64,000 nucleotides of DNA from Candidatus Riflebacteria bacterium HGW-Riflebacteria-1 (GTDB lineage Bacteria; Muiribacteriota; Ozemobacteria; Ozemobacterales; Ozemobacteraceae). The notes below the pieces were generated by a model. The model had not been told where the DNA came from, did not search any database, and worked only from the letters and a program-made list of their open reading frames with translations. Of the stretch, positions 33,391 through 42,180 are shown piece by piece. The DNA lies in NCBI GenBank assembly GCA_002839445.1, contig PGYB01000004.1, positions 62,001 to 126,000 of the forward strand, given 5' to 3'. Both the position numbers and the translations under genes were made by a program. The first letter of the stretch is position 1. Every line of letters starts with the position of its first letter.

Positions 33391-36286
33391 CCCTGGCATA
33401 AGCACAACAAGAGCGTTTTTATCGCTTTTTTTTATCGCATTTGTCATGCCGGTGCTTATTTTTTCTGCCGGTTACCGTTATTTAAGCCGGGCGAATCTGG
33501 AACTCGAAGAAAGAAGCCTTTTGCGGCGCTCAGAGCCGGCTGCTGCCAATCTTGATGCCTCTTTAAACAACGGCAGTTTCTGGTGCCTTCAGCTGAATGA
33601 AGTATTTACAAACGCTTCTGATGTTAAAGATTTTCAGGCTGGCGTTGCGTCTCTGTCTGCGAGGCATGATCAAAAACTCCGGTATGTTGTCTGGAGCACA
33701 GCTTCTTCGGATTTGTACAGTAATTTTTCGGTTGCAGCACGGCGCTCCGAATGGATGGAGGCCGGCCGTGTCATCAGAACGATCTATTCCAGCCCTGGCG
33801 ACCAGGTCAGGATGCTCGATGGCTTTTTGCTGAAAAAACTGCTCGGGCCTCATATTCATGGCAAAAGACTTTACGAAACATTCAAGCCTGTTCGCCCAAG
33901 AATTCTGGAAACCGATTTTGCCATGAAGCACCCGCTGGTATGGGTTAACAGCCGACGGGAATTTACAGCCATGGTGTTGCTGCCTCCTGCAATTCTTAAA
34001 AAGCGCCATGGAATAACAGCCTTTTTTAAACAATTTGCCAGCACGGAGAAGAACGGCGACGAATTTGCATTGTTAAGCGGAACGAAGCTCTATTCAAACA
34101 GTTCTCTAAGCGCTGCAGAAATCAATAACCTCAAAGACCGCTTTTTAAAGACTGGAATAAAAGTTGTATTTTCAGTGCAAAGACTTGTTTTTGGCGAACA
34201 GTTGTCTGATGGCAGCTTCTTTATGGTTGCCAGGGCCGTAAAATCCTCGCATACCGCTAAAGCAGAAGGCTTGTTTGCTTTGGGTCTGCTATTTTTTCTT
34301 CTGCTCTTTATTAGATCGTGTCCGCTCAACAGACTTTCTGGCAGGTTAAGAATCAACACCGCAATTTATCTGTTCATCGGACTGTCGAACATTCTGCCGT
34401 TGTTTCTTCTGATGTTTTTTACCAGCCAATATCTGGCTCAAAAACATCAGGTTCTGATCGATGACAAGCGGGCAGAATCAGTAAGATTTATTCAACTGCT
34501 GGAGCAGCAGTTTCAGAATGAAATTGAACGTTTTCCCGGCAAGGTTTCGGCAATTGTCGACTCGTTCGCCGGCGAACTCGCTCAGTATTCGCTTACCCGC
34601 GAAATAGCTGAACGAATACATGGCCGGCTCGCTGGCCAGAATCTTATTTTTCACCTGATTGCCAGCAATTCGCAGCAGATTCTCACCACCGACGGCTTTT
34701 ACTCTGACAGAAAATTTGTGCCGCTTGGCAAAATTCAGTATAAATTGGAGTTTGCTAGAATCGACGAATTGATGATGAAAATGGGCAGCTGTTATCTTGC
34801 TTTCTGCAACAAAACTCCAGTGAGTCAGAAGACTTTGACTGAAACCGAACTGGTTGCAGATACGCTTTTTCGCAAGCCGGTTGACGAAGCTATGCATGTA
34901 TTTGTCGAACTTACCGGCAAAATTGGCTCTCTCGGCTTTGGCGCTTATTCCCGGCCTTCGTTTGTCAATATTCTGGCGGTCAATTCGCCTGGATATGGCG
35001 ATTACCTGGGCCTATATCAATACAACGTCGAAAAAAACGCTCTGGACTTTCTCAACGCCTGCAGGAGAGAGCGTATGGCAAACAGCGCTGGTCTCAAGGT
35101 GGTTTTTGCGCGTGGTGAAACTGTGTATCTCGATGGGGTAGCTTCATTTTCGAATGTAGAAGAAATCTCGCGGGTTTTTAACCGACAGACTGAATACCCG
35201 CCTCTCAGTGCAGAAGTAATAACACTGGATGGAAAAGACTGGATTTGTACAGGTTTTCAAAGTTCTGTAATAAAGGGCCACGGCCTTATTGCTCTTTATC
35301 CTGTCGAAGAAATCGACAAAAAGCTGGGAAGAGAAAAATCTGATCTGATAATGTTATTTGCTATTAACCTGCTGATCGTATTTGCCATCGCATTTTTCTT
35401 CTCGCATATGCTTCTTGGCCCGGTAAAATGGCTTGAAGAGGGCACGCGCGCCATAAATTCGCGAGATTTTGCATATCGGCTGCCGGATCTTGGCAATGAC
35501 GAAATGGGCAGAATGGCCCGCATTTTTAATGAGGCAGTGACGGACTTTGAAGAACTCAGCGTTGCCCGCGTCGTTCAACAGCAATTGCTGCCGCAAGGAA
35601 AGATTGATACCGGCAGATTCGATATGTTTGGTCGCTCGACTACTCTTGCCGATCTCGGTGGTGACTACCTTGACTACTTTGAAATTGATGCCGAAAGTTT
35701 TGCCGCAATACTCGGTGATGTTGCCGGTCACGGCGTCGGTGCCGCCATGATAATGGCCATGGCAAAGTCGGCAATACTAAATTCGACAGATTACTTTAAA
35801 GCTCCTGCCAGACTAGTTTCAAGGCTTAACAACCTGATTTACAGTACTAAAACCAGAAAACAGAAAAAAGTTATGACATTTCAATATCTCATGGTGAACA
35901 AACTGTCTCATACCGCAACTTATGCGAATGCCGGCGGCTGCAATCCTTTTCTGGTCAACGGCAAGACCGGAAAAGTTGTCGAAGTTGCCTTGCCGGCAGC
36001 CGCGCTGGGCGCCTTTAGAAAAGGCGATTTCAGGGAGATGGAAATCTGTTTCGCTCCAGGCGATGCCCTCGTTCTTTATTCAGACGGCATTGTCGAGGCA
36101 AGAAATCTGGCCGGCGAAGAAATCGGCTATGAGCGGTTTAAGAGCATGCTGCTGAAGAACTGGTCTCATGACTGCGAACAATTCTATAATTCGATGGCAG
36201 CAGAATACCAGCACTGGCTTGGCGGCGTTGAACCGCAGGACGACATGACAATGCTGATCGTATGTCTTAGAGACGGTAATTCATGA
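33380..36286 (+). CDS. Membrane sensor PP2C/SpoIIE phosphatase, second of a pair
   Basis: A 968-residue paralogue with the same architecture as its upstream neighbour: N-terminal helix, extracytoplasmic region, membrane helices at about 300-360, second sensor region, helix at about 650-675, HAMP (GPVKWLEEGTRAINSRDFAY) and PP2C domain. The catalytic motifs GGDYLDYF, LGDVAGHGVGAAMIM, LYSDGIVEA and QDDMTMLIV are complete. The sensor parts have diverged far more than the phosphatase parts, suggesting two inputs acting on one output. The nearest STAS gene is 3 kb away on the other strand. Confidence 0.88.
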   Translation: MRNNPGISTTRAFLSLFFIAFVMPVLIFSAGYRYLSRANLELEERSLLRRSEPAAANLDASLNNGSFWCLQLNEVFTNASDVKDFQAGVASLSARHDQKLRYVVWSTASSDLYSNFSVAARRSEWMEAGRVIRTIYSSPGDQVRMLDGFLLKKLLGPHIHGKRLYETFKPVRPRILETDFAMKHPLVWVNSRREFTAMVLLPPAILKKRHGITAFFKQFASTEKNGDEFALLSGTKLYSNSSLSAAEINNLKDRFLKTGIKVVFSVQRLVFGEQLSDGSFFMVARAVKSSHTAKAEGLFALGLLFFLLLFIRSCPLNRLSGRLRINTAIYLFIGLSNILPLFLLMFFTSQYLAQKHQVLIDDKRAESVRFIQLLEQQFQNEIERFPGKVSAIVDSFAGELAQYSLTREIAERIHGRLAGQNLIFHLIASNSQQILTTDGFYSDRKFVPLGKIQYKLEFARIDELMMKMGSCYLAFCNKTPVSQKTLTETELVADTLFRKPVDEAMHVFVELTGKIGSLGFGAYSRPSFVNILAVNSPGYGDYLGLYQYNVEKNALDFLNACRRERMANSAGLKVVFARGETVYLDGVASFSNVEEISRVFNRQTEYPPLSAEVITLDGKDWICTGFQSSVIKGHGLIALYPVEEIDKKLGREKSDLIMLFAINLLIVFAIAFFFSHMLLGPVKWLEEGTRAINSRDFAYRLPDLGNDEMGRMARIFNEAVTDFEELSVARVVQQQLLPQGKIDTGRFDMFGRSTTLADLGGDYLDYFEIDAESFAAILGDVAGHGVGAAMIMAMAKSAILNSTDYFKAPARLVSRLNNLIYSTKTRKQKKVMTFQYLMVNKLSHTATYANAGGCNPFLVNGKTGKVVEVALPAAALGAFRKGDFREMEICFAPGDALVLYSDGIVEARNLAGEEIGYERFKSMLLKNWSHDCEQFYNSMAAEYQHWLGGVEPQDDMTMLIVCLRDGNS

Positions 36287-36310
36287 TTGAGACTCAAGTT
36301 CGCTGGTTTG

Positions 36311-38311
36311 TCAGCTGGAAATCCCGCTGTATTTTGCTCCGGTAGAGTCAGGTGGTCCGGGAGCCTGTGGCACGTCAGTAATAGTGTTCTCGGCCCAGTA
36401 ATCGTCAGAAGGTGGCAATGTAGTGCCGAATGTGTAATGCTTTCTGAAGTATTGCATCATCTGGCTGACTTCCATCTTAAATGGATCATCGGGATTGCTT
36501 TCATTGTTGTAGCCGTAAGGTATGTCATAATCCTTGATGATGACGTTTTCTTTGGGAATCTTCTTGTACCAGCCCCCTTTTTCAGGCCACTCGAAATAAT
36601 CCTCCCGTTTGACTTTGCCGGCAGCTACCAAATTCTCGAAGTGCGCTTTTTTCCAGGGTGTGCCCTGGTCAAGTTTGACTACCGCCTTTTTGGCACCGCT
36701 TTTCAGCTCTGACATATTTTTGATGTAGTCTTTAACATTGTCAGTGCTGTTGCCAAGGTTGTCATCATTGCTCCTCTTTTCCCAGTAACCGCTTTTGCTC
36801 ACCGGGTTGGATGTCGATGCGATATTGTAAAGTCCTGGGTCTGTCTGGGGTTCGGTTTTCAGCTGTTCAATGTACTTGATGCCGTGCTGATCTTCGAGCA
36901 GTTTGAGCAGGCTGAGCATTTCTGCGTCAACATTGCTCGGCTGCACTCCCAGCTTGTAACCTGCCATATTGGGAAACGTCTTTCGTGTCGAAGACGCCAG
37001 TCGTCCGTCTGGCGTAAATCCTTTCCATAGGGTGCTGATGACTGATTTGCCGGCCTGGGCGTAGATTCTGTCGTAATCAGAATTAACATCGATATCGGGT
37101 TCCTGGTTCTGGTCGCTTTTGGCCTTGAGAGCGGCAAACATCTTCTCAATGTCGTCAACGCCCCACTGTGGCTTGCCGACCGAGTTCAACAGGTCTGTGG
37201 TCTGGTTAAGAGTAAGGCTCTTCTCATCGAGACCTCTGAATTTGTCGGTGACCTCATCACGGATTGATTGCATCGGAACCCTGTTTAAAACGCTTTCCAG
37301 CATCATTCGGGAAACATGGGTGTAAACCTTGAACCTGTCTTCACGATTGTTGAGATCCAGATTCTGAAAGATAGAAAGCGGAATTTTGGTTATCTGAACC
37401 ATTTTTCTCAGGGTTTTTTTAGAATAGAGCTCGCCCGGATCTTTTTCGATAAAGGCCACTGGTTGCCCCATCAGGGTATCCTGCCCGGCAACGACCAGAA
37501 CTTTTTTTACCGTGCCTGAATATGGCGATACAACTGATTCTCGTCGTTTCGTTTCCTGGCCATCAGCCATATAAAACTTGAGAACCATTATGACTTCGCC
37601 CATTTTTACTTTTTGTCCGGGCGCAATTGATACACTGACTACGCCCTTGCGCTCTTTATTCGTGAAACCCTCTTCTCCCTTATTGTCCCAGACTGGCTCT
37701 GGATAGATCGGAATCAGGTCTTCGCCTTCCAGCGGGCTTTCGACATAGTGACCGACACTCTGATCATCTGCCAGATATGGCTCTGGCACCATGATGAACT
37801 TGCCGAAATATAATGACTTTTCGTCGCCTGAGACGCCGAGCGAAAGAACTCTTATGTGATCGAGCAAGGCCCGGTACTGGCGCTTCTTGGGTGCGACTTT
37901 TACCCATATTGAGCCGTCGGTATCTTCAGTGCCACCCTTCTGGGCTTTCGGGTGAGGAATTTCGTCAATAAAGACAGTTGATGATAGTGTTTTATCGTCT
38001 TTAAAGTAATTTTCGAGCTTTTCAACATGGCTGCTCTTAAACTTCTGCAGCTGATTGGGCGTATTTTGAGGCTGATACCAGCGGTTTTCGTGCAATCGCG
38101 CGTTGACGACATTCATGCCGGAAAACGCGGCAAAATCAGCTTTTTTGATATTGAGCATGGTTTTGACAATGCCGATTTCGTGCGAGGAGTAAAAGGCCAG
38201 GTTGGTTACCGCAAGCAGCACGACTATGCCGGCAGCCAGTCCGACGGCCATTGAAAAGCCGCGTTTGCGAGAATGACTTTTTACAGGACTCTCTGGTCGG
38301 TATTTCATCAC
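36311..38311 (-). CDS. Pilin-like protein with an embedded biotinyl/lipoyl-type barrel domain
   Basis: A 666-residue protein. Its N-terminus has a basic leader, then RKRGFSMAVGLAAGIVVLLA, a prepilin-like cleavage site (Gly before Phe) and hydrophobic helix of the kind found in PilX-like minor pilins. Residues about 225-295 contain GVVSVSIAPGQKVKMGEVIM and SPYSGTVKKVLVVAGQDTLM, the two halves of a biotinyl/lipoyl barrel as in efflux adaptors; the modified lysine motif is absent. The rest is unknown. It is the last gene of an operon with two prepilin-like proteins and a STAS protein, overlapping the previous gene by 4 bases. A role in the pilus tip or base is inference. Confidence 0.72.
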   Translation of the reverse strand: MMKYRPESPVKSHSRKRGFSMAVGLAAGIVVLLAVTNLAFYSSHEIGIVKTMLNIKKADFAAFSGMNVVNARLHENRWYQPQNTPNQLQKFKSSHVEKLENYFKDDKTLSSTVFIDEIPHPKAQKGGTEDTDGSIWVKVAPKKRQYRALLDHIRVLSLGVSGDEKSLYFGKFIMVPEPYLADDQSVGHYVESPLEGEDLIPIYPEPVWDNKGEEGFTNKERKGVVSVSIAPGQKVKMGEVIMVLKFYMADGQETKRRESVVSPYSGTVKKVLVVAGQDTLMGQPVAFIEKDPGELYSKKTLRKMVQITKIPLSIFQNLDLNNREDRFKVYTHVSRMMLESVLNRVPMQSIRDEVTDKFRGLDEKSLTLNQTTDLLNSVGKPQWGVDDIEKMFAALKAKSDQNQEPDIDVNSDYDRIYAQAGKSVISTLWKGFTPDGRLASSTRKTFPNMAGYKLGVQPSNVDAEMLSLLKLLEDQHGIKYIEQLKTEPQTDPGLYNIASTSNPVSKSGYWEKRSNDDNLGNSTDNVKDYIKNMSELKSGAKKAVVKLDQGTPWKKAHFENLVAAGKVKREDYFEWPEKGGWYKKIPKENVIIKDYDIPYGYNNESNPDDPFKMEVSQMMQYFRKHYTFGTTLPPSDDYWAENTITDVPQAPGPPDSTGAKYSGISS

Positions 38312-38853
38312 TTACTCCTTAATCTGGCACCATTTGCCAGCGTAAACACTTTTCCCTCAGGCTGGCCATCAGGCCGCAGTTCTTTAATCTTAACCTCGTA
38401 TTCCAGGTAATCATGAGTTGGCCGCGTGACATTTAATTCAATCGCTGCGTTGGCAAGAACTTCGAGTTGCGGTTTGCTGTCAGGTTTTTTCAGATGCTCA
38501 GTCCAGTTAAGTTTAACCAGCCGACCGGTTTCATCCTGAGGCTTGTCTTTCTGAATGTAGACAACAATTAATTCGAAACTGTTATTAAAATATACGATCT
38601 GGTGAACTGTTTTGTCAGGCTCATCGCCTGTCGGAGAAAGAAATTGCTGACTCAACGCCAGTTCTTCTGAAAGCTTGAAGCTGCTGAGACGCAGGCTGTG
38701 CAATACATCGAGCCGGTGCGTCGAGGCTTTAAAGTGCCCGAGGTATCTGAACATCGCCGTAACGCCAGCCAGCAGCAGGGAAAAAATGCCGATGTAAACC
38801 AGCAGTTCGACGACGGTATAGGCTCGACGATTGCGTTTAAATAGTTCATTCAT
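38308..38853 (-). CDS. Prepilin-like protein (type IV pilus / type II secretion minor pilin)
   Basis: A 181-residue protein with a class III prepilin signal: RNRRAYTVVELLVYIGIFSL, with Ala at the cleavage position instead of Gly and the conserved Glu at position 5 of the mature helix. The globular part has strand-rich character typical of pseudopilins. It starts 2 bases after the previous pilin gene stops. The PilW/GspJ position in an operon is suggested by size and order, but I do not assign a symbol. Confidence 0.82.
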   Translation of the reverse strand: MNELFKRNRRAYTVVELLVYIGIFSLLLAGVTAMFRYLGHFKASTHRLDVLHSLRLSSFKLSEELALSQQFLSPTGDEPDKTVHQIVYFNNSFELIVVYIQKDKPQDETGRLVKLNWTEHLKKPDSKPQLEVLANAAIELNVTRPTHDYLEYEVKIKELRPDGQPEGKVFTLANGARLRSK

Positions 38854-38855
38854 GG

Positions 38856-39320
38856 CTATTTGATGAAAATATACGATTCAAGCGCAAAACTATGCTTTTT
38901 GCCGCCTGATTCCCAGAGAAAATTCAATCTGATGTTTCTTATCACTGATGATTGAGGAGCAGGACCCGGCTTTACCGTCAAAAACGCCTTGAAATTGGTG
39001 GTGAGTGAAGTCGTGTCTTTGCCTACTCCACCGGCAAATATTTTCAGGTAATCCTGTAGCGAAGGATTGTCAAGAATTGCGCCGGTAACGTCTTTATCGG
39101 TCATATTGTCGATCACTGTGCCTTCGGCAAGGTCGTTGTGCAGAGAATTCAAAAAGCGCTCGCAGATGTTCATCGCCACGGTGTAATCTCTGATCATTGC
39201 CTGCTGAGGCAGTGCGGTCTCTGAAAACACCTTGATGGCTGCGCCGCCGACCGAGGCCAGAATGGCTATTCCCAGTATCACTTCGACGAAAGAAAAGCCT
39301 CGCGCAGTTTTATTGGTCAT
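38856..39320 (-). CDS. Prepilin-like protein (type IV pilus / type II secretion minor pilin)
   Basis: A 154-residue protein with leader TNKTARG and mature start FSFVEVILGIAILASVGGAA, the type IV prepilin cleavage and N-methylation motif with Glu5. It resembles PilV/GspI in size and place. It overlaps the STAS gene by 11 bases. Confidence 0.85.
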   Translation of the reverse strand: MTNKTARGFSFVEVILGIAILASVGGAAIKVFSETALPQQAMIRDYTVAMNICERFLNSLHNDLAEGTVIDNMTDKDVTGAILDNPSLQDYLKIFAGGVGKDTTSLTTNFKAFLTVKPGPAPQSSVIRNIRLNFLWESGGKKHSFALESYIFIK

Positions 39321-39669
39321 ATTTTAGTCCTAGTTCCTTTGCAGCTTCCGCAAAAGTAGCGAATTCGGTCATATGATTCAGCAGCCCGAGTGCCGAAAGT
39401 CCCCAGTAACATTTTTCTGGAATCTGGCAGATGTAGAGCAATACATCGGGTTCGCCGATGCTGTCTGAAACGACCTCAAGAAGGTCGGCCAGAGCCATGG
39501 AGTTAATCAGCGCTGCTCTGGAGAAATCAAACAGATACTGTCTCGTGCCTTGCTGCCATTGCCTTTTGAATTTCTCTTTCAGATCAGCACCAACAGTTTC
39601 TTCGATATAGCCTTCAAGGTGGAAAACGTGAATCTGTTCCTCTTTGGCTGACGTAACTCTGCCGACCAT
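39310..39669 (-). CDS. STAS-domain protein (anti-sigma factor antagonist type)
   Basis: A 119-residue single-domain STAS protein. The central strand and helix YLFDFSRAALINSMALADLL hold the position of the phosphorylatable serine (Ser57), but the usual DSSG is NSMA, so the phosphorylation site is altered though a serine remains. It is the first gene of the pilin operon and overlaps the first pilin gene. PP2C phosphatases that could act on it lie 3 kb away on the opposite strand. It may couple partner switching to pilus assembly. AGAGG lies 7 bases upstream of the ATG. Confidence 0.8.
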   Translation of the reverse strand: MVGRVTSAKEEQIHVFHLEGYIEETVGADLKEKFKRQWQQGTRQYLFDFSRAALINSMALADLLEVVSDSIGEPDVLLYICQIPEKCYWGLSALGLLNHMTEFATFAEAAKELGLKYDQ

Positions 39670-39828
39670 AGTTTTGCCTCTGCTTTAATGTATAAGTTGA
39701 TGATAACATCCCAATTCTTTCCAGTCCAGACCCTAAAAGTCATTGCAGGCTGCCAGTTTGCGATTTCTGCGCTCGCGAAGGCCAAGAATGGCCGTTCGCC
39801 GGCCTGCAGCATGATTGGTCTCGGTTCG

Positions 39829-42069
39829 CTAATTTGCCGGTGTGCAGGTGATGACCGGGAAACCCAGATTTGATATCCGATAGTTGGTGATTCTGAAATT
39901 GCCCCTGTCGCCCTTTTTATAATCGCCGAAGTTAGTCAGTTTAAGCTTGAAAATATCTCCACTAAGGCTTCTGGCCTGCCATAAACGATTAATCGGGTCG
40001 TAGCTTTCAAGCTCGAAAACCTTTATTTCGCCGACCTTTGCCGCGGGAGGTTGTCTGATCAGCTCAAATTCAGTTTTAAGGCTTTGTGAGCTGTCGATGG
40101 TCGGTCTGCTGATTTCAGTGTCTGGCCAGAAAATTATCGCCAGCAGAGCTAACACGAGCATTGCCATTTTAGTCTGATGCTGGTTAAAAAAGGCGACCAT
40201 GATGTTGGTAAATTTCTGATTCTGAGAAATATAACGTATTTTTTCGAGACCCTTGCAGAATTCATCCCAGGTTATCTGAAGAGCGGCAAACTTCTGCTCG
40301 TTGTCGCCGCTCTTTGTTTCTGTTTGCGAAATCAGTCCCAGAGATTCTTTGAGCAATATGATTTCTTCCTGAAGAACCTCTCGCTTTTTGCCACGGCAGG
40401 TGTCAAGAAGCCGTTCAAGCTCGTAGAGAGTTAGATGATCTGGCGAAACCCTGAATATTGGCGAAAAGAACTTGATCAGCGACACTCGCTGCGTTGAAAA
40501 AAATGCCCGGGTGAGAATGTTTCTGCTGTCTTCTATTTTCATCATCAGCATGGCTGCTCTTGCAGCTTTCCAGGTGACTTCGCGGTCTTCGAGCAGCCAT
40601 TTTTCGATCTGCTTCAAAAACAGTTTCGAATTGTGCTTCCGGAAAAGCCTGATGGCCTGAATCGATAACGGGTCGTCTTCACTCAGGCATAATATCGGCA
40701 GATGCGGCAAAAGGCGTGCCGGGCTCATTTCCGCCAGCAGTTTCAATACAAGTATGGAATTCTGAGTATTCGATCTGCCCAGCGATTCTTCAAGCCACGA
40801 GATAACAGCAGCATCTCCAGGTTTAAACTTGTAGAGCACCTTCAGTAACAAAGACTGGATTTTCTCTGCCTGAGCCGATTCTAGAAGACCCGTCACGAGG
40901 TTTTTGTTTTCGGCAGACAGGGAGTCTTGTGACAACAGCCTGGTCAGCCTATCTTCAGCGGTCTGGTCTGGCCTATCTGTCGCCGCATTGCTATCAGCTG
41001 GTTCACTCTGCGTCTCTAAATCCGTAGTTTGTTCGTTGTCAGCATTGACTTTAAGGGCTATGCCTGACCTGCTTCTGATGTAATCCGCAATTTTTATTAG
41101 TGAATTTCTGCAGAATGTCACCTTGTCTTCATTTATCATATCAGCCAGCGCAAGGGCTTCGGCCGCTTCGGTTCTGAGTGCCGAGATTTCGGGAATCTCG
41201 TCCTTGCGCAGCAGTTCAATTACCGTCAGACGCTTGAAAAAATCCATGTCCGGATTGTTATAAACAAGGTGATAAATAAGCTTCTGTAAAAACTCATCGC
41301 GCAGAGAACCGCATTCAATAAGACTCAATACGACATGCTTAATGTCATTGAATGGCAGCAGCAGCAAAAATGTGCTGGCTGATCGCCTGCTTTTCTCGCT
41401 GCTCAGAATTGATTCTTCGAGAAGTCGCAGAGCGTGTGGCCTGGAGACTTTGAACAGAAACTTGATTGCTTCAGATCTTACCAGCGCATTTTTGCTTCTC
41501 AACAGAATTTGCAGGTTCTTTGTCAGCAGAGCCGGGCTATGGGCTGAAAGAAACGAGATCAGGCGGAGTGTGAATATGCTGTCATTATCTTTTAGCCTTG
41601 TTACAAAAGCGCCCAGCACATCAGGGCTGGTGATAATTTCTGGTGGCCAGCTGAAAAAAGGAATCAGGCGATAAAGCTCGGTTTCGTTATCGATAATGGT
41701 CGCTGCCGCTCTTGTTCTGAGCTTCTCCGGAAGCTTGCCAAGAAGATCAAGCAGATCGCCATGTCCGCTTATTCTGCCTGAAAGCCAGTCATCGGTGATT
41801 CTGCTTTCATCAAGATAGGCTGTATCTGGCAAGGCAGTGGCAGTGCCTGTTCGTTTTTCAGCCGATACAAGCTGTATCAGCGACTTTATCTGCTTTTTGA
41901 GGTCCGGATTTTCTTCGACAGCTTCTGCTGCTGTAAGCGCCGCGATTGTTTGCGGGAAATGGGTGAAGCGGCAGAGCTGGCAGACAGCGAGTTCTCTAAG
42001 CAGCAGGTCGTCTGATCTCAGATCAGCCAAAAATGTTTCAAGTAAAAGCGTTTCGTTTATTCGGGTCAC
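39829..42069 (-). CDS. HEAT-repeat protein with C-terminal membrane anchor
   Basis: A 746-residue protein built mostly of helical HEAT-like repeats (for example residues about 10-70, 150-260 and 390-540). A single membrane helix near residue 640 (MAMLVLALLAIIFW) is followed by a small beta-rich domain of about 90 residues. It probably has the repeat scaffold in the cytoplasm and the small domain outside. The start is GTG; the ribosome site is weak. It lies upstream of the STAS-pilin operon with 159 bases between. It is likely a scaffold, partners unknown. Confidence 0.75.
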   Translation of the reverse strand: MTRINETLLLETFLADLRSDDLLLRELAVCQLCRFTHFPQTIAALTAAEAVEENPDLKKQIKSLIQLVSAEKRTGTATALPDTAYLDESRITDDWLSGRISGHGDLLDLLGKLPEKLRTRAAATIIDNETELYRLIPFFSWPPEIITSPDVLGAFVTRLKDNDSIFTLRLISFLSAHSPALLTKNLQILLRSKNALVRSEAIKFLFKVSRPHALRLLEESILSSEKSRRSASTFLLLLPFNDIKHVVLSLIECGSLRDEFLQKLIYHLVYNNPDMDFFKRLTVIELLRKDEIPEISALRTEAAEALALADMINEDKVTFCRNSLIKIADYIRSRSGIALKVNADNEQTTDLETQSEPADSNAATDRPDQTAEDRLTRLLSQDSLSAENKNLVTGLLESAQAEKIQSLLLKVLYKFKPGDAAVISWLEESLGRSNTQNSILVLKLLAEMSPARLLPHLPILCLSEDDPLSIQAIRLFRKHNSKLFLKQIEKWLLEDREVTWKAARAAMLMMKIEDSRNILTRAFFSTQRVSLIKFFSPIFRVSPDHLTLYELERLLDTCRGKKREVLQEEIILLKESLGLISQTETKSGDNEQKFAALQITWDEFCKGLEKIRYISQNQKFTNIMVAFFNQHQTKMAMLVLALLAIIFWPDTEISRPTIDSSQSLKTEFELIRQPPAAKVGEIKVFELESYDPINRLWQARSLSGDIFKLKLTNFGDYKKGDRGNFRITNYRISNLGFPVITCTPAN

Positions 42070-42117
42070 TGTTTGAAATTACCCTGCTTCAATACAAATC
42101 TTCGCATTCACTTCAAT

Positions 42118-42146
42118 TTGTCAGCGTATTACATTACACTTACATA
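42118..42146 (+). promoter_or_regulatory. Candidate promoter of the glycerate kinase gene
   Basis: TTGTCA, a 17-base spacer and TACATA(AT), about 35 bases upstream of the start codon. The -10 box is only a partial match. Confidence 0.4.
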
Positions 42147-42180
42147 ATGAAACCGAAAAATCAACAACAGGCTTGGTAAC

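Noticed and set aside
36287..36712. A 141-codon + strand frame after the second phosphatase
   Set aside because: It lies opposite the end of the pilin-like gene, whose reading frame is well supported; it has no ribosome site of its own.
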